From: Okapia johnstoni
Taxonomy: Eukaryota; Chordata; Mammalia; Artiodactyla; Giraffidae
NCBI GenBank assembly: GCA_024291935.2
Contig: CM044315.1
Coordinates: forward strand, 75,436,385 to 75,500,384
Direction of reading: 5' to 3'
Length of the DNA stretch: 64,000 nucleotides
Within the stretch, counting starts at the first letter, position 1. Each line of letters starts with the position of its first letter. The notes below the pieces were generated by a model, which was not told the origin of the DNA, made no database searches, and was given only the letters and a program-made list of their open reading frames with translations. The position numbers and the translations under genes are program-made. Shown piece by piece: positions 21,775 to 33,959 of this stretch.

Positions 21775-23000
21775 AATTTCCCCACATGTATTATAGAACA
21801 TTAGCCTGAATGTATTTGCATGTGTGTGTGTGATGGATTTGTAAAAGAGAAAGAAGTCTCTGGAAGGTTAAGAGAATCTTTTTTGGTAGTACCCCAGGAG
21901 TGGTCAGGCCCTGAAATATAGACCTATATTAGCTAAAATTTTGTATATGCAATTAAAGTAATAATCAATGCAATAATTTATTAATATATCTTGAGAAATG
22001 ATTCTCACTAAAAGCCGATTACACAGGGTCACATGCTCTATCATCTGTGCATTATCTTGTATCATCAAGCTGCATGGGGAGCCAAATCATTATTTCAAGT
22101 TTGTTTTGGTGATTGTGGAAGCAAGAAGAATTATTTGCTAGTTTATCACTTGAGGGATTGTTCCTTCACAAGATAGCTATGGTAATGGAGCTAGAGTGTT
22201 TTACATGTGCCTTTCCCTTTTGTGGAATGTGATGTGTATGGTAAGTATGTATATTCATATTTTCTGGAAGTATGTATATTTGTGTGCATATGTATGAAAA
22301 TATATTCATATGTCTGGGATCCTTACTAAGTTTATTTTTGGAGATTGCGCTTCTTTTACCTACCTCAACACAACTTGAGACTCATTCTAATGCTCTGAAT
22401 GCAGTTGGTGCTCAACAAATATCTGATTACTGATAGTTGGTCAACAAGATATATAGTTTCCAAGTTTGGAAAATATGGCCGTTTATCATTCCCATCATTA
22501 TCACCATCAAACACTCATGAGATAAATACATACTATGTACATAGAAAGTGTGGAAAACCAAGTCTGTGGTCTTATTTTCCCCTTAATAACATTGTATCCT
22601 CCTAGAGAAATTATGTACATAATTGTACAGGCAAAAGAAACTTGTGATCAAGAAGAGTTAATGACTCTTGTCCAAATGGTTTAGGAATAAAACTGTGCAC
22701 AGATTCCATGACTTGTCCCTCATCACTACACCATCTACTCAGGTGGCCATCTACTCACTTTATCTTTCTTGCACTTCTCATGCTCAGAGAACTTCCCACG
22801 TAGTCACTTAATTGGTATCTTAACAGATCTATGAGTAAAGGTCTTTAATCCTGATTTGGAGCTCAGCACAGCCTACTGACTTTTCAGCACAGCGTGTATG
22901 ATTCCATATAGACTTTATTCTGTTGATGGACATCTTTTAACCTCACTGTAAATAACAAGCCTGCCAAGCAAAGTTGTTTTTTTTTTCTCTACACTGGTTT
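21775..23000. other. No gene; short GT repeat
   Basis: Apart from a short (TG)n at about 21820-21832 and alternating TATG-type text near 22240-22310, nothing is recognised in this 1.2 kb. Confidence 0.5.
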
Positions 23001-23004
23001 TAGT

Positions 23005-23085
23005 AATAGAATCATAGTGTGAGATCTGGAAAGCATCTTAGAGAAACATCTATATTCCAGTGTCCTTGTCTTCACTCCTCTTGTC
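23005..23085 (+). mobile_element. Possible CR1/L3-type fragment
   Basis: 'tagaatcatagtgtgagatc' followed by 'tggaaagcatcttagag' resembles the 3' part of ancient CR1/L3-like repeats. Flank 23086-23529 is unassigned. Confidence 0.4.
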
Positions 23086-23529
23086 ATTCGTGATGATTTT
23101 GACAGTCAGTATTCTAGTGCCTTGGCATCTCTGGTCTTTCATTTTCACCCTCCTCAGAAACTCTATTCATTGTCATACCTCAGATTTTATACTTACTCCA
23201 TATTTTATTGAATCTTAATTACAATTACATTTCCTTTTTCAGAGGCAATAAAATGTGAAAAATGCCTGCATCACCCCTTATCTTTTCAGTTCGTTCACTT
23301 ATACCCCCACTTTCACAATTCTGTGATTCCCCATTAGAAACTGAAACCATTAACTCTAATATCTTTTCAGTGCTATCACCTGCCTTGAATCATTATGTCC
23401 TGCCCTATTATTTTCTTCCTTAAAAGTCCAAGAAAGCAGAGGAGTAACTAGATTCGATCTGCTGTTTGAGGAATAGGATATGAACAAAAGTAGCAGCACG
23501 GACACCAGCTAGGAAACACTTTCTATCTC

Positions 23530-24050
23530 AGAGTAAAATTCTAGTCTTGACTTTGGCTCATAAAGCCATACATGTTCTACCGCTCTGTGACCAACTGACT
23601 TCATCTCTTACCATTCTCCACCTCACTTGCTTTGCTTCACTGGCTTCCTTGCTGTTCCATGAATGTGTCAAGTAAGGTCCTGCCAAGGACACTTTTACTC
23701 TGTTTCCTCTGCCTAGAAACTTTCTCTAAGAAATCCACATTCTCCACCAGTTCTTAAAAATCTCTGTTCAAATGCCACATTTCCTAAGTGCACAAAATAA
23801 AATGATAACACCAAAATCTTCGATCTTTATCCTTTATCCTTGTTTAATGATTCTTTATAGCACTCATGACCTCTTATCATACAATCTCTCTCTCTTTTTT
23901 TAATATAACATTATTCTTATCCCACAATAATGTAAGTGTCAAAGTAGGGATTTGCCTGTATTGTTCATTATATTCCTAGCAAATATAACAGGGCCAGGAA
24001 AATACTAGGAGATTAATTAATATTTGTTGATTGGATTAATGACTAATAGA
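23530..24050 (+). mobile_element. L2 LINE, ORF end and 3' UTR
   Basis: In order it carries the L2 landmarks: 'cataaagccatacatgttct', 'ggcttccttgctgttccatg', 'cctctgcctagaaactttc', 'gttcaaatgccacatttcct' and the 3' end 'taatatttgttgattgg'. This is one of the longest L2 remnants in the window. The reading frame is broken. Confidence 0.8.
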
Positions 24051-24109
24051 AAAGATATGAAATTGCAAAGTTCTTCTCAAGATTAAAGACAACTTAGTGT
24101 GGGTATAGA

Positions 24110-24335
24110 GTACAGACTCAGGAGTCAGATAGACCTGGGTTCAAGTTTTACCTTTACCACTTTCTACCTTACTCTGGTTTGGAGGAAGCAAGTTAACTTC
24201 TGTGAGCTATCTTCTGACCAGTAAAATAAAGGCATTGATATCTACTTCAAAATGTTGTTTTGGGGTTAAATACACAGATATGAACAAAACACCAGCCTTA
24301 GACTATGCACATAAAAGGTATTGAATGTAAGGTTG
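24110..24335 (+). mobile_element. MIR SINE, near complete
   Basis: 'gactcaggagtcagatagac' and 'ctgggttcaagttttacctt' mark the head. The decayed core and the end 'ataaaaggtattgaatg' follow. Confidence 0.8.
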
Positions 24336-24454
24336 TTCTCCCTTACCTTTCTGTCTTAAGATTGATTTTTGTTCTTCCACCTTTATAGACCATTGGGGCA
24401 ACATGTTAGACTAGTGTATTTAAATCTGGTGATACTTCTATCCTACTTAAACTC

Positions 24455-25095
24455 CATAGTTCCTTGATGCTATAGTAATAACATCCAACTTGCTCACACT
24501 GATTTTCAAACCCTCAACAATGAACTTGTATGTTTTTTCAGATATTATCTTCTATTAACTACTTCCCTGGACTTTGTGCTTCACCCCCAATTATTATTCA
24601 GGAAACACAGAGTATAAGGACCTACTTCCACACTTTTGTATATTTTGCTTGTCTCTGCTCACAGTGTCCTTTCCCACCATCTCCCTTATTAAAATTCTAC
24701 CCATCATTAAGTCCCGGTCAAGTTACCAGATTCTCAGATATTCCTTCCTTTAATTCATCAATCACCCTCCCCTTCTTTCCTATAGATCTTTACTGGATCA
24801 TAAGTCTTCTGCTCCATTATAATCATCTCAAGGAAGCCTTCCTTGCCACGTGCCCTGCTCCCTCTACCACTCTCAGTTTTCACAAGGCACACATCTGACT
24901 CTCATCCCATACTTTCTCCTGCCTAGCATTTACCACACTGAAGGGCATTGCAAATCTGTCTGTCTGTCTCCCTCCTAAATTGTAATTTTCTTGAAGACAG
25001 GATCAGTGCCTTTCTTCCCAATCTGAATTCTCAATGCTTAATGTGGTTCCTGGAAGACGGTTGGTATACAACATATTAATGAATGAACAAAATGT
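24455..25095 (+). mobile_element. L2 LINE, ORF end and 3' UTR
   Basis: 'ggactttgtgcttcaccccc', 'aaggaagccttccttgccac', 'ttgtaattttcttgaagaca' with 'ggatcagtgcctttcttc', then 'catattaatgaatgaac' follow the L2 3' region in order. A 122-codon frame here is chance within the repeat. Confidence 0.8.
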
Positions 25096-25204
25096 CTGTC
25101 TCTTCTAATCTGGATCTGGAAATTGGGAATTATTTCTTTTTCATCTCTCTATATTTTTTTCATCCTTTATTATTGTAGTGGGAATAAATATATTTTAGAC
25201 TAAT

Positions 25205-25430
25205 GTGTTTTCTCTAGAATCTGACATCTTGAGCTCAAGTCCCAGTTTTATTATTTGCTAGTTATGTGATTTTTGACACATTACTTACTCTGTCTTCAGT
25301 ACCTCAGTTTCCTCATGTCTAAACAAGAGACAATAAAGGTTGTTATGAGGACTAAGTTTAATAATTCTCATATAGCACTTAGCCCAGTATCTGGCCCATA
25401 GGATGTCAATAAACGTTAGTTGTTATTTTT
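25205..25430 (+). mobile_element. MIR SINE, near full length
   Basis: From 'gaatctgacatcttgagctc' through 'ctcagtttcctcatgtctaa' to 'ggatgtcaataaacgttagt'. One of the best-kept MIR copies here. Confidence 0.88.
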
Positions 25431-25464
25431 GAAATGTAATGAATAAATAGTTCTGTAATTTTAT

Positions 25465-25590
25465 CACTTAGAAGGCTCTTGTGAACATTGACTATATATC
25501 AGGGAATGCACTACAAAGTGAGAACATAGAGATGTATATAACATATCCTAAACCCTTAAAGAACTCACAGTCTAGTGGCAGAGCAATGTG
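25465..25590 (-). mobile_element. L2 3' end fragment
   Basis: 'atatatcagggaatgcacta' and 'aaagaactcacagtctagtg' are the reversed L2 terminus. Confidence 0.6.
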
Positions 25591-26639
25591 TTAGTTCCAG
25601 TCTCCTGATTGGCAGATGCAAAGACAGGATTGAAAAATGTAAAAATTGTATTAGGGAATATGCCTGTGAGAAAAAATGAGGAAAGAGCCACAGAGCCCTG
25701 GAGACCTTTAAGTTTATGAGTCTAACAACAAGCAAAGGAGGGAAGGATGGTTGGACGGAAAGTTCAGCAACGTCACTGGGGAGTCCATGAGCCAAAGTCA
25801 CATTCTGGAGGAGATGGGTCCCAAGAATTGGTCTGCCTTAGTATTCAGTCACTAGGTTTTTGGTCAAGAGCAACCTGTGAGAAGTGTAGCTTTGGAGAAA
25901 ATGCAGCTGTGGATTTTAGACTGCAGGAGTTAGATTCCTAGATCGGTTATGCTTCTCTGTAGTTGGAAGTTTGTAAGCTACACTGCCATTGGCAACATAG
26001 GAAAATGCATGAACAATATAGGGGGTGGGCAGAGAGGAAAGATGGCTATCCCTCTGGAATATACCCAGAGATATTGGAGAAAGAGATACCTCAAGGACAC
26101 AGAGCTAGCCACATCACAGCCATTGACCATAATTACTGAATTGATACAGGAGGAAGGAACAAATCACCCAGGGGAGGATGGTGATCAGTGGAATGACTAT
26201 CACATTGTAGTTCCTGCACTTCTAATAGTTAGAAACATATGTGAGTTCTGCTCCCACATCACTTATTTCCAGAGTTTATTTCTAGACATATTCTTGCAGA
26301 AAAAGTCTTTTTTTTTTTAATGTTCATCTGTTTCCACTCTAAACTCATTTAGAACTGCAATGTTTTGGTTGGATCCCAAAATCATTTGAAATATGGGCTG
26401 TGATCAAGCCTTGTGTGCTGATGACTATAGGTGGTGTGCAACCCACACAAATGGAAACAGTATTCAGACTCCCTACCTAATCCACCTATGAAGGCACCAG
26501 AACAATGACTCTGAATAACGACCTGATTCCTGCCCTCAAGAAAACACTGGAAGAGGTCCTTGTGCCTAGGACTTTGCAAAAACAGAAAAGCACTCAGTTG
26601 GCAAGAATTAACTTCAAATAATGTGTGATAATTTTTTGC
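25591..26639. other. No gene seen
   Basis: Unassigned. Several frames of 64-135 codons cross this area without any recognisable domain. An old LTR origin for part of it is possible but not shown. Confidence 0.45.
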
Positions 26640-27480
26640 AATAATTAATGGAACACAGTTCCCAAAATCCACACTCCTTTGCCGTGTGATGACATTCTTC
26701 CCATGAGAGGTAGGATCTGTTTCCCCACCCTTTGTGTCTAGACTGGCCTTACAATTTCTTTGACCACTGTAATGTGGCAGAAGAGACACTGTGATTTCTG
26801 CTTGTAGGCATTAAAAGCCCTTGTCATTTTGCTTTGGTGCTGTTAGAATGCGTCTGTCATTATGTGAAGGAGTCATCTACCTTTCTAAAGAATGAGAGAC
26901 TATGTGAAGGAAAACTCAGGTACCCTAGATAACAGTCACACCAACTACCAGACATGTGATTGAGACGATCTTAGATCATGCAATCCTAGTTAACCATCAA
27001 ATGACTACAATTGCATTAGGAATCCCTAGTGAGATGAGCAGAGCTTCCCAGCTGAGTCTACCCTAAATTGCTTATAAATATAGTTGTGATCTGGAGAAGG
27101 TAATGGCAGCCCACTCCAGTACTCTTGCCTGGAAAATCCCATGGACGGAGGAGCCTGGTGGGTTGCAGTCCTTGAGGTCATTAGGAGTCGGGCACGACTG
27201 AGCGACTTCACTTTCACTTTTAACTTTCCTGCATTGGAGAAGGAAATGGCAACCCACTCCACTGTTCTTGCCTGGAGAATCCCAGGGACGGGGGAGCCTA
27301 GTGGGCTGCCGTCTCTGGGGTCACACAGAGTCGGACATGACTGAAGCGACTTAGCAGCAGCAGCAACAGTTGTGATCAAATAAATGATTGTTGTCTTAAT
27401 CCACTGAGTTATGGAGTGATTTGTTATGTAGTGGTAGATAGCTGTCATATTATAGAATTAACTAAGGTTTACTACTACTA
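26640..27480 (+). mobile_element. Probable MLT1-like LTR split by Bov-A2
   Basis: The 3' part, 'tcccagctgagtctacccta' before the SINE and 'aaataaatgattgttgtctt' with 'gatttgttatgtagtggtag' after it, resembles the end of mammalian ERVL-MaLR (MLT1) LTRs. Upstream text (26680-26830) fits the body loosely. It is old and non-coding. The family is inferred. Confidence 0.5.
27092..27367 (+). mobile_element. Bov-A2 dimeric SINE, perfect TSD
   Basis: Two BovA units joined by 'cactttcacttttaactttc'. It ends in a (CAG)n-like tail. A perfect 10-bp duplication, agttgtgatc, lies at 27082-27091 and 27368-27377. It sits inside the older LTR. Confidence 0.95.
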
Positions 27481-27485
27481 TATAT

Positions 27486-27707
27486 GGGCTTTCCAGGTGG
27501 GACTATCAGTAAAGGACCTTCCTGCCAATGCAGGAGACATAGGAGACACGGGTTCAATCCCTGGGTTGGGAGGATCTCCTAGAGGAGGGCATGGCAACAT
27601 ACTCCAGTATTCTTGCCTGGAGAATCCCATAGACAGAGAAGCCTGGCAGGCTAGAGTCCAGGGTTGCAAAGAATCTAACATAACTGAAGCAACTTAACAT
27701 GCACACA
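27486..27707 (+). mobile_element. Bov-tA SINE
   Basis: Head 'gggctttccaggtgggacta' with B-box-like 'gggttcaatccctggg', then 'ggagaatcccatagacagag' and tail 'gaagcaacttaacatgcac'. Near-duplication ctactatata at 27476-27485 against ctgctatata at 27708-27717 (9 of 10). Confidence 0.93.
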
Positions 27708-27764
27708 CTGCTATATAGCCCAAGATAATTATAAAATGTTCCCAAAATTTTAACAGTTTTGAGA

Positions 27765-27985
27765 TAGGATGGTTTAGTAGTAAGGTCTTAGGATTTGTCC
27801 TTGCAAATATGAGTTCTGGTCATCTGAATTTCTCATCCAATCTCTTTAAGCCTTAGTTTTCTCACCTCCAAACAAGAAAATACAATTCTAGCTGTATAGA
27901 CTTAGTGTGAGGGCTGAGTGAATAAAAGGTAGTTAGTCACATTGTGAGTAGCAGATGGAATTACTCAATAAATGTGAATTTAAAC
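27765..27985 (+). mobile_element. MIR SINE
   Basis: 'aagccttagttttctcacct' and 'gaattactcaataaatgtga' mark the MIR core and end. Confidence 0.75.
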
Positions 27986-28274
27986 TATCCTTCTTCAAAC
28001 TTATATATTGTGGGTGCTTCAGAAATAAAAGTACATTTTAACTGAGTCCTGCTCTCTGGTTGATTTAGAAGACTTAGGAGATTTCTATCTTACTTGGTAT
28101 CTTGCTTAGTATCTTCATATCACTAAAAGATTATATTAATTAAACTTAATAGCAATGATTTACATTGTTTTACTCATCAAACAAGGATTTGAGAGTAGAC
28201 AGAGAGATATGTGTTTTCCTGAATTTATTAGATGAGTACTGAGGATACAGGACAAAGGGTATTAATTAAAAAGT

Positions 28275-28440
28275 ATGTGACCAGGGGAATGCTCAATGAG
28301 TACGAGATTTACCTTTTGGGTGGTGAAAATGTTCTGGAACTAAAGAGAAGTGGTGGTTGCAAAATACTGTGAATGTACTGAATAATGCACTTTAAAATGG
28401 CTAATTTTGTTATGTGACTCTTACCACAATTTTTTTTAAA
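28275..28440 (+). mobile_element. L1M-type LINE 3' UTR end
   Basis: 'ggtggtgaaaatgttctgga', 'agtggtggttgcaaaatact' and 'gcactttaaaatggctaatt' are the classic end of old mammalian L1 3' UTRs. Confidence 0.85.
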
Positions 28441-29551
28441 GGTGTGTGGCTCATGACAATAATGATCTGGGTTGGAACTGATGAAGTTGTGAAAAGTGAA
28501 ATAGAAAAATGCAAGGTCCTCTGAAGGAGTAGAGAGGGACTGGTGTAATCAGTTTATCAAGGGATGATTTGGTTGTTATACTTATCAAGGGGGTCGTGGG
28601 GAAGAATATAGAGAGCTATTTGGGTGGCCAGACAATCTGTGAATTAGAAGAGAGGGATATGTTTTGCTGCCACTGGGCTGTTTCTTTCTTCCCTGCAAGT
28701 GTGGTACTGACCCCTGTGTCAGTACTTTCTCTTATATGGTTTCACTAGTCTACAATGCTGACTGGCTTCCCTGAGATAAGAATTTATATGTTAATAATGC
28801 TTTTTACTTCATGAGGGAAGCCATCCCAGAACCAAGAGTGAGAAAAATGGGATTTTATACAGAGAAGGAAGTAAACGTACATAGATGTGTTTTTAGCTGG
28901 CAATAGCTTTGCAACTAACCTATTCGGTTTCTCAGTCTCCTTCCCCTCCCATTAATGAACATGTGCCCTATTGAGCATCACTTCTGTCATACTTCAGGTT
29001 GTGTGATCTAAACTCTAGTGGCTTCTGGGGAAACAGGTTCCAGGACAGTAGCAGCAGATGCATCAGCAGAGTGAGTCACCGGATATAGAATGAGTCACTA
29101 AGGAGGTGGGTGGTACACAAGCGCACAGCCCTCCATGCTGGTCCCCCTGTAGCCTGCAGCTTCATGGGCCTGAGTAGGTGAGCCAGTGTGAGTGTGTGGG
29201 CACCAAGCAGGTCACATTGTTGCTTGTACCTCAGCAACAACAGAGAAGCCCTGGATGGAGGAGGCATGAGTTGTATGACGCAACATGTGAGGCCAGGCTC
29301 TGTTGGATTATTCCTGAAAGGTAAACATCTAGAACTGCAACCACATGGGCTTAGCTCTATGAACAGATAGAGTGCCAAGGCAATACGGCTGCCAACATGA
29401 AGGTGGTGGTGGAGCTCATTAAGCCTCACTCCAATGAGGATAAACCCCAAGAATGCAGTTGGTACTAGGTCATCTTCCTCATTTGGTCATCAGCAGCATC
29501 AAGGAAAAACCTTGGTTGAACAAATCTAGGGATGTGGATAACTTGGTTGGT
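28441..29551. other. No supported gene; unexplained block near 29.1-29.5 kb
   Basis: 29036-29530 is more GC-rich than its surroundings and carries a 124-codon minus frame (29076-29450) and a 60-codon plus frame (29188-29370). Neither shows a domain I recognise. An old processed pseudogene or LTR is possible. Confidence 0.35.
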
Positions 29552-29564
29552 TATTCTTATCTGT

Positions 29565-31301
29565 TATTGTTGTTTAATTGCTAAGTCATGTCCAAGTCTT
29601 AGTGAACCCATGAACAGAGGATAGGGTCCTCTGTCCACTATGTCCTGGAGTCTGTGTGAATTCATATCCATTGAATCTGTGATGTTATTTAAATATCTCA
29701 CCCTCTGTTACCCTCTTCTTCTTCTTCCATCAATATTTGCCTGTATTAGGGTCTTTTCCAATGAGTTGGGTCTTCACATCAGGTGGCCAAAGTATTGGAG
29801 CTTTAGCTTCAGCAACAGACCTTCCAATGAATATGCATTGGATGAATGAATACTCCAATGAATATTTCCTTTAAAAGTGACTGATCTGATCTCCTTGCAG
29901 TGCAAGGGATTCTCCAGTGTCTTCTCCAGCACCACAATTGAAAAGCATCAAGTCTTCCACACTCAGTCTTCTTTCTGGTCCAATTCTCACATCTGTAGAT
30001 GACTGTTAGAAAAAAACATAGATTTGACTACATGAACCTTTGTCAGAAAAGTGATGTCTCTGCTTTTTAATATGCACTCTAGGTTCATCATAACTTTTCT
30101 TCCAAGGAGAGTCTTTTAATTTCATGGCTGCAGTGACTCTCTGCAGTGATTTTGGAGCCCAAGAAAATAAAATCTGTTACTGATTCCACTTTTTCCCCAT
30201 CTATTTGCCATGAAGTGATGGGACCAGATACAATGATCTTAGTTTTTTGACTGTTAAGTTTTAAGTCAGCTTTTTCACTTTTCTCTTTCACCTTCATCAA
30301 GAGGCTCTTTAGATCTTCTTTACTTTCTGCCATTAGAGTGGTAACATCTGCATATCTGAGGTTGTTAATATTTCTCCAGGAAATCTTGATTCCAGCTTGT
30401 GATTTATCTAGCCCAACATCTCACATAATGTACTCTGTATATAAGTTAAATAAGCAGGGTGACCATATACAGACTTGATGTACTCCTTCCCTAATTTGGA
30501 ACCAGTCCATTGTTCCATGTCCAATTCTAACTGTTACTTCTTGACTTGAATACAGGTTTCTCAGGAGACAGATAAGGTGGTCTTGTACTCCCATTTCTTT
30601 AAGAATTTTCTACAATTTTTTTGTGATCCACAACATTAAAGGCTTTATTGTAGCTAGTGAAGTGGAATTAGATGTTTTTCTGGAATTCCTTTGCTTTCTT
30701 CATGATCCAGTGAATGTTGGCAATTTGATCTCTGGTTCCTCTGCCTTTTCTAAATCCAGCTTATACATCTGGAAGTTCTCAGTTCACACACTGCTGAAGC
30801 CTAGTTTGAAAGATTTTGAGCATAACCTTGCTAGCATGTGAAATGAGTGCAATTGTACAGTAGTTTGAACATTCTTTGGCATGGCCCTTCTTTGGGGTTG
30901 GAATGAAAACTGACCTTTTTCAGTCCTGTGGCCACTGCTGAGTTTTCCAAATTTGCTGGCATATTGAGTGAAGCACTCTAATAGCATCATCTTTTAGAAT
31001 CTGAAATAACTCAGTTGGAATTCCATCACTTCTACTATCTTTGTTTGTAGTAATGCTTCCTAAGGCTCATTTGACTTCACACTCCAGCATGTCTGGCTCT
31101 AGGTGAATGAGCACACCATTGTGGTTATCCAGGTAATTAAGATTTTTTTGTATAGTTCTGTGTATTCTTGCTACCTCTTCTTAATCTCTTTTGCTTCTGT
31201 TAGGTCCTTACTATTTCTGTCCCTTATGATGCTCATCCTTGCATGAAATATTCCCTTGGCATCTCCAATTTTCTTGAAGAGATCACTAGTCTTTCCCATT
31301 C
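29565..31301 (-). mobile_element. BovB LINE, 1.7 kb, perfect TSD
   Basis: Minus-strand BovB whose 3' end lies at 29565 and whose truncated 5' end is at 31301. It is bounded by a perfect 13-bp duplication, tattcttatctgt, at 29552-29564 and 31302-31314. It is more mutated than the other long copies, with only an 82-codon open piece left (30088-30333). The catalytic motif reads YADV at 30343-30354 in place of YADD. Confidence 0.96.
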
Positions 31302-31334
31302 TATTCTTATCTGTGCTATTTCTTTAATGCTATC

Positions 31335-31560
31335 CTCCAGATCACAGGAATTTGGCATTGTCTTGTGAACATTTACATTCACATACCCTAATACCAAGCA
31401 GTTCTACTTCTAGGTAAATATCCAACAGAAACTCTTAAAATGTGTACCAGGATACAAGATTGATCATGGAACCCTGGTCATAATGGTAAAAATCTAAAGT
31501 ATTTTACAGATAAACAAATAAACAGAATGAAATAAAATAAAATAAGTGTAGGCCCAGATA
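31335..31560 (+). mobile_element. Possible old L1 3' fragment
   Basis: 'aagcagttctacttctaggt' with 'aaatatccaacagaaactct' and 'ggtcataatggtaaaaatct' resembles the L1 region just before the 3' UTR. Ends in an A-rich AAATA-type tail. Confidence 0.45.
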
Positions 31561-32999
31561 ACTGTATCTCATGAAGCATGGATTATGATTAATTTAATTC
31601 TATATACCAGCATTCTTCAAAACACATTTTTTTCTTCTTATTTTGAATCTCAGTTGCATCACAATATAGAGCACTTGGAATTCCTAGAATACAGAGATTT
31701 ATTTATTTACCACCTTATACATAGTGCTTTCTTCTCCTGCTGTGCTCTTTTCATAGTCTTTCCTTCTCATGTTCTAGGCCTCAGCCTAAGCGAATAGTTT
31801 TCCTTTGGGAAGGAACAGGGGGGCATTTATAGAGACCAAAACATAGACAACTTCTTAGTCTATTTAGCCATTAGTAAAGATATGGTGATATGACCATTGG
31901 CCCAGCATAGATCAGCTGATACCTCAATTATGTGGTAGGTAAAATAGAATCATAGAATTACGAAGAGCTTCCTAGTAGAGAGTACATGTTTTGTTAGACA
32001 GAAAACTAAAACTAAGGATTATCAGGCATATGGGAAAGTGTGCACAAAGGCACAAAAGAGGGAAAGCATAAAATACATTTCAGGAAGAATGAGAGGTTCT
32101 GTTTGTGTCATGTAAATAAAGAGGTAGGAAGCTGGAGTCCAATAAGTCATCCAGATTTATCTAGGCCTAAAGTTTGAAAGATCTTGAGTATCTTGTTAAG
32201 AAATCTATACCTTATACTGAAGACCATGTGAAATCATTGAGTGATTTTTGGCAGGGAGGAAATAAGCAAAGTTCTTATTAGGAAAACTATTTGACACTAA
32301 TGTATAGAAAAGGCTGGATGGAAGACATTCAGAACCTGTACAAGGAGCCAGAATACACACAGTGGGTGTGGGTACCCATCGTGTCTGGACACCAAGCTAT
32401 ACTGGAAAGACTTGTTTTTCTGAAACAAGAAATGAAGCTTTGTCCAAAATAGCAGGGGTGGGGGAGTCATGAAATCAAAACCCATGAGGATTATCAGTAA
32501 GTCAGAGTGCAAGTAAATGCAAGATTCTGAGTATCGCAAGTAGGACTCCTGTCTTTATGTGATTGTAAAGTAGGGGGAAATATCAGAAAGCTCAAAAGAA
32601 CTTGAAGGGCCTATAGAATGCCAGGTTGGAGATGTGAGGCTGATTTATTTGAAAATGAGAGTAACAGTCTTATAGGATATATAAAGAATGTAAAAAGGGC
32701 TGGTGGCCGTGGGCTGACGCTTTGCCTATGGGAACTCAAATTATTCTAGATGATACCACTTTATCCCTCTCAAGTTTCCAACCTATGCCATGCAAAGACT
32801 TCTGTGCACAGAGAAGTTAGAAAAGTACCTATTAGCATACTGGAACTCTGGTGGAATCAGCCACAGGTTAATATCAAGATAACTGCACAACCAATTTAGA
32901 CTACTACATTATTCTGGAAAAGTAGGCAGGTAGATTTTGAGTGCCTGACTTCCCTGAGAACAACCTTGGAGCTCTTGGCTCCCTATAAAACATGAACAT
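31561..32999. other. No gene; decayed L2-like piece
   Basis: 32150-32345 ('tcttgagtatcttgttaaga', 'gcagggaggaaataagcaaa') may be a reversed L2 3' region. The rest is unassigned. Confidence 0.4.
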
Positions 33000-33330
33000 G
33001 ACAAATTATAGAGTTTTGATCATGCCAGATATAACAATATTCATTTGTTTAATTAAACAATCAAAGCTGTTCTTAGCATGGCTCATTTTTTTTAAGTGTT
33101 AAAAATAAAATTAAACACATAATTAAGCTGACAAAAGATAAAGACCCTGATGCTCTGAGTTGCAGGCAGTTAATTCCTATGGATCTGGGTCCCTGAAGGC
33201 ACCACAGTTTATTAAATTTACCAAGGCAGGGTTGTGATAAAATATTTTATGCAGTCCTTTAAGAGCTAAATTGCTCTGATACTTTTAAAGTTCACAAGAT
33301 GCAGTCAATTAGGATGCCTTTTTAGCTAGT
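33000..33330. other. AT-rich unique block, possible conserved non-coding DNA
   Basis: Dense TAAT cores: 'tttaattaaac', 'ataattaagc', 'gttaattcc' and 'tcaattagg', with no repeat match recognised. Any regulatory role is inference. Confidence 0.3.
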
Positions 33331-33544
33331 TATTGTTTCTCTATTTGAAGGAGTCCAAAACCTCAAGTTGGGCCCTCCTTCTTTATTACTTATGACTAAA
33401 AGCATTCATAGACTACCAATGGTTGGTCACACAATCAGAAATTCACAAGTAGATAGACCCCAAGAGTTTATTAACAGTAATGAATTGAGAGGAACAACAA
33501 CAACAAATACTCAATGTGCCAGTATTGAATATGATTCAACTGTG

Positions 33545-33720
33545 TATCTCTTTCTACCTTCCCTACCTCTCTCTTTTTAATCTCCCTCCCTCCCTCCTTT
33601 TGTCCCTCTCCTGCATTTTTGTTCCTTCCTTCCTTCCCACTACCCATCCCATGTTCCTCCTCTTCCTCCTTTTCTCTTTTTCTTTCCCTCCTTTCCCTTT
33701 TCCCTTTATTCCTCCTACAC
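33545..33720. repeat. Polypyrimidine low-complexity tract
   Basis: Nearly pure C/T on the plus strand with (TCCC)n, (TTCC)n and (CCTTTT)n stretches. The 94-codon frame over it is compositional only. Confidence 0.9.
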
Positions 33721-33959
33721 CAGTTACCTCCTGTCTTATCACCTTATCAAGACTATGCTATTCATTAAATTCTCTTTCAATTTGGGAGCTCAGGATTTAA
33801 TGGTAGTTCCCTAGTTGAGGTAGGAATATTCTCTACAAAAACTCTCCAAATTTGGCATTTGGTTTCCACTTACATTCTTCTAGCCATAGCCACTCATCAC
33901 CTTCCAAGAAAATGTCTGTTAAAGTAAAGTAAAATTTGTCTCCCTGAATTTTTCTCATT

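Noticed and set aside
26382..26789. 135-codon minus-strand frame
   Set aside because: No recognisable domain, and it partly overlaps a probable old LTR. Length is within what chance gives in 64 kb.
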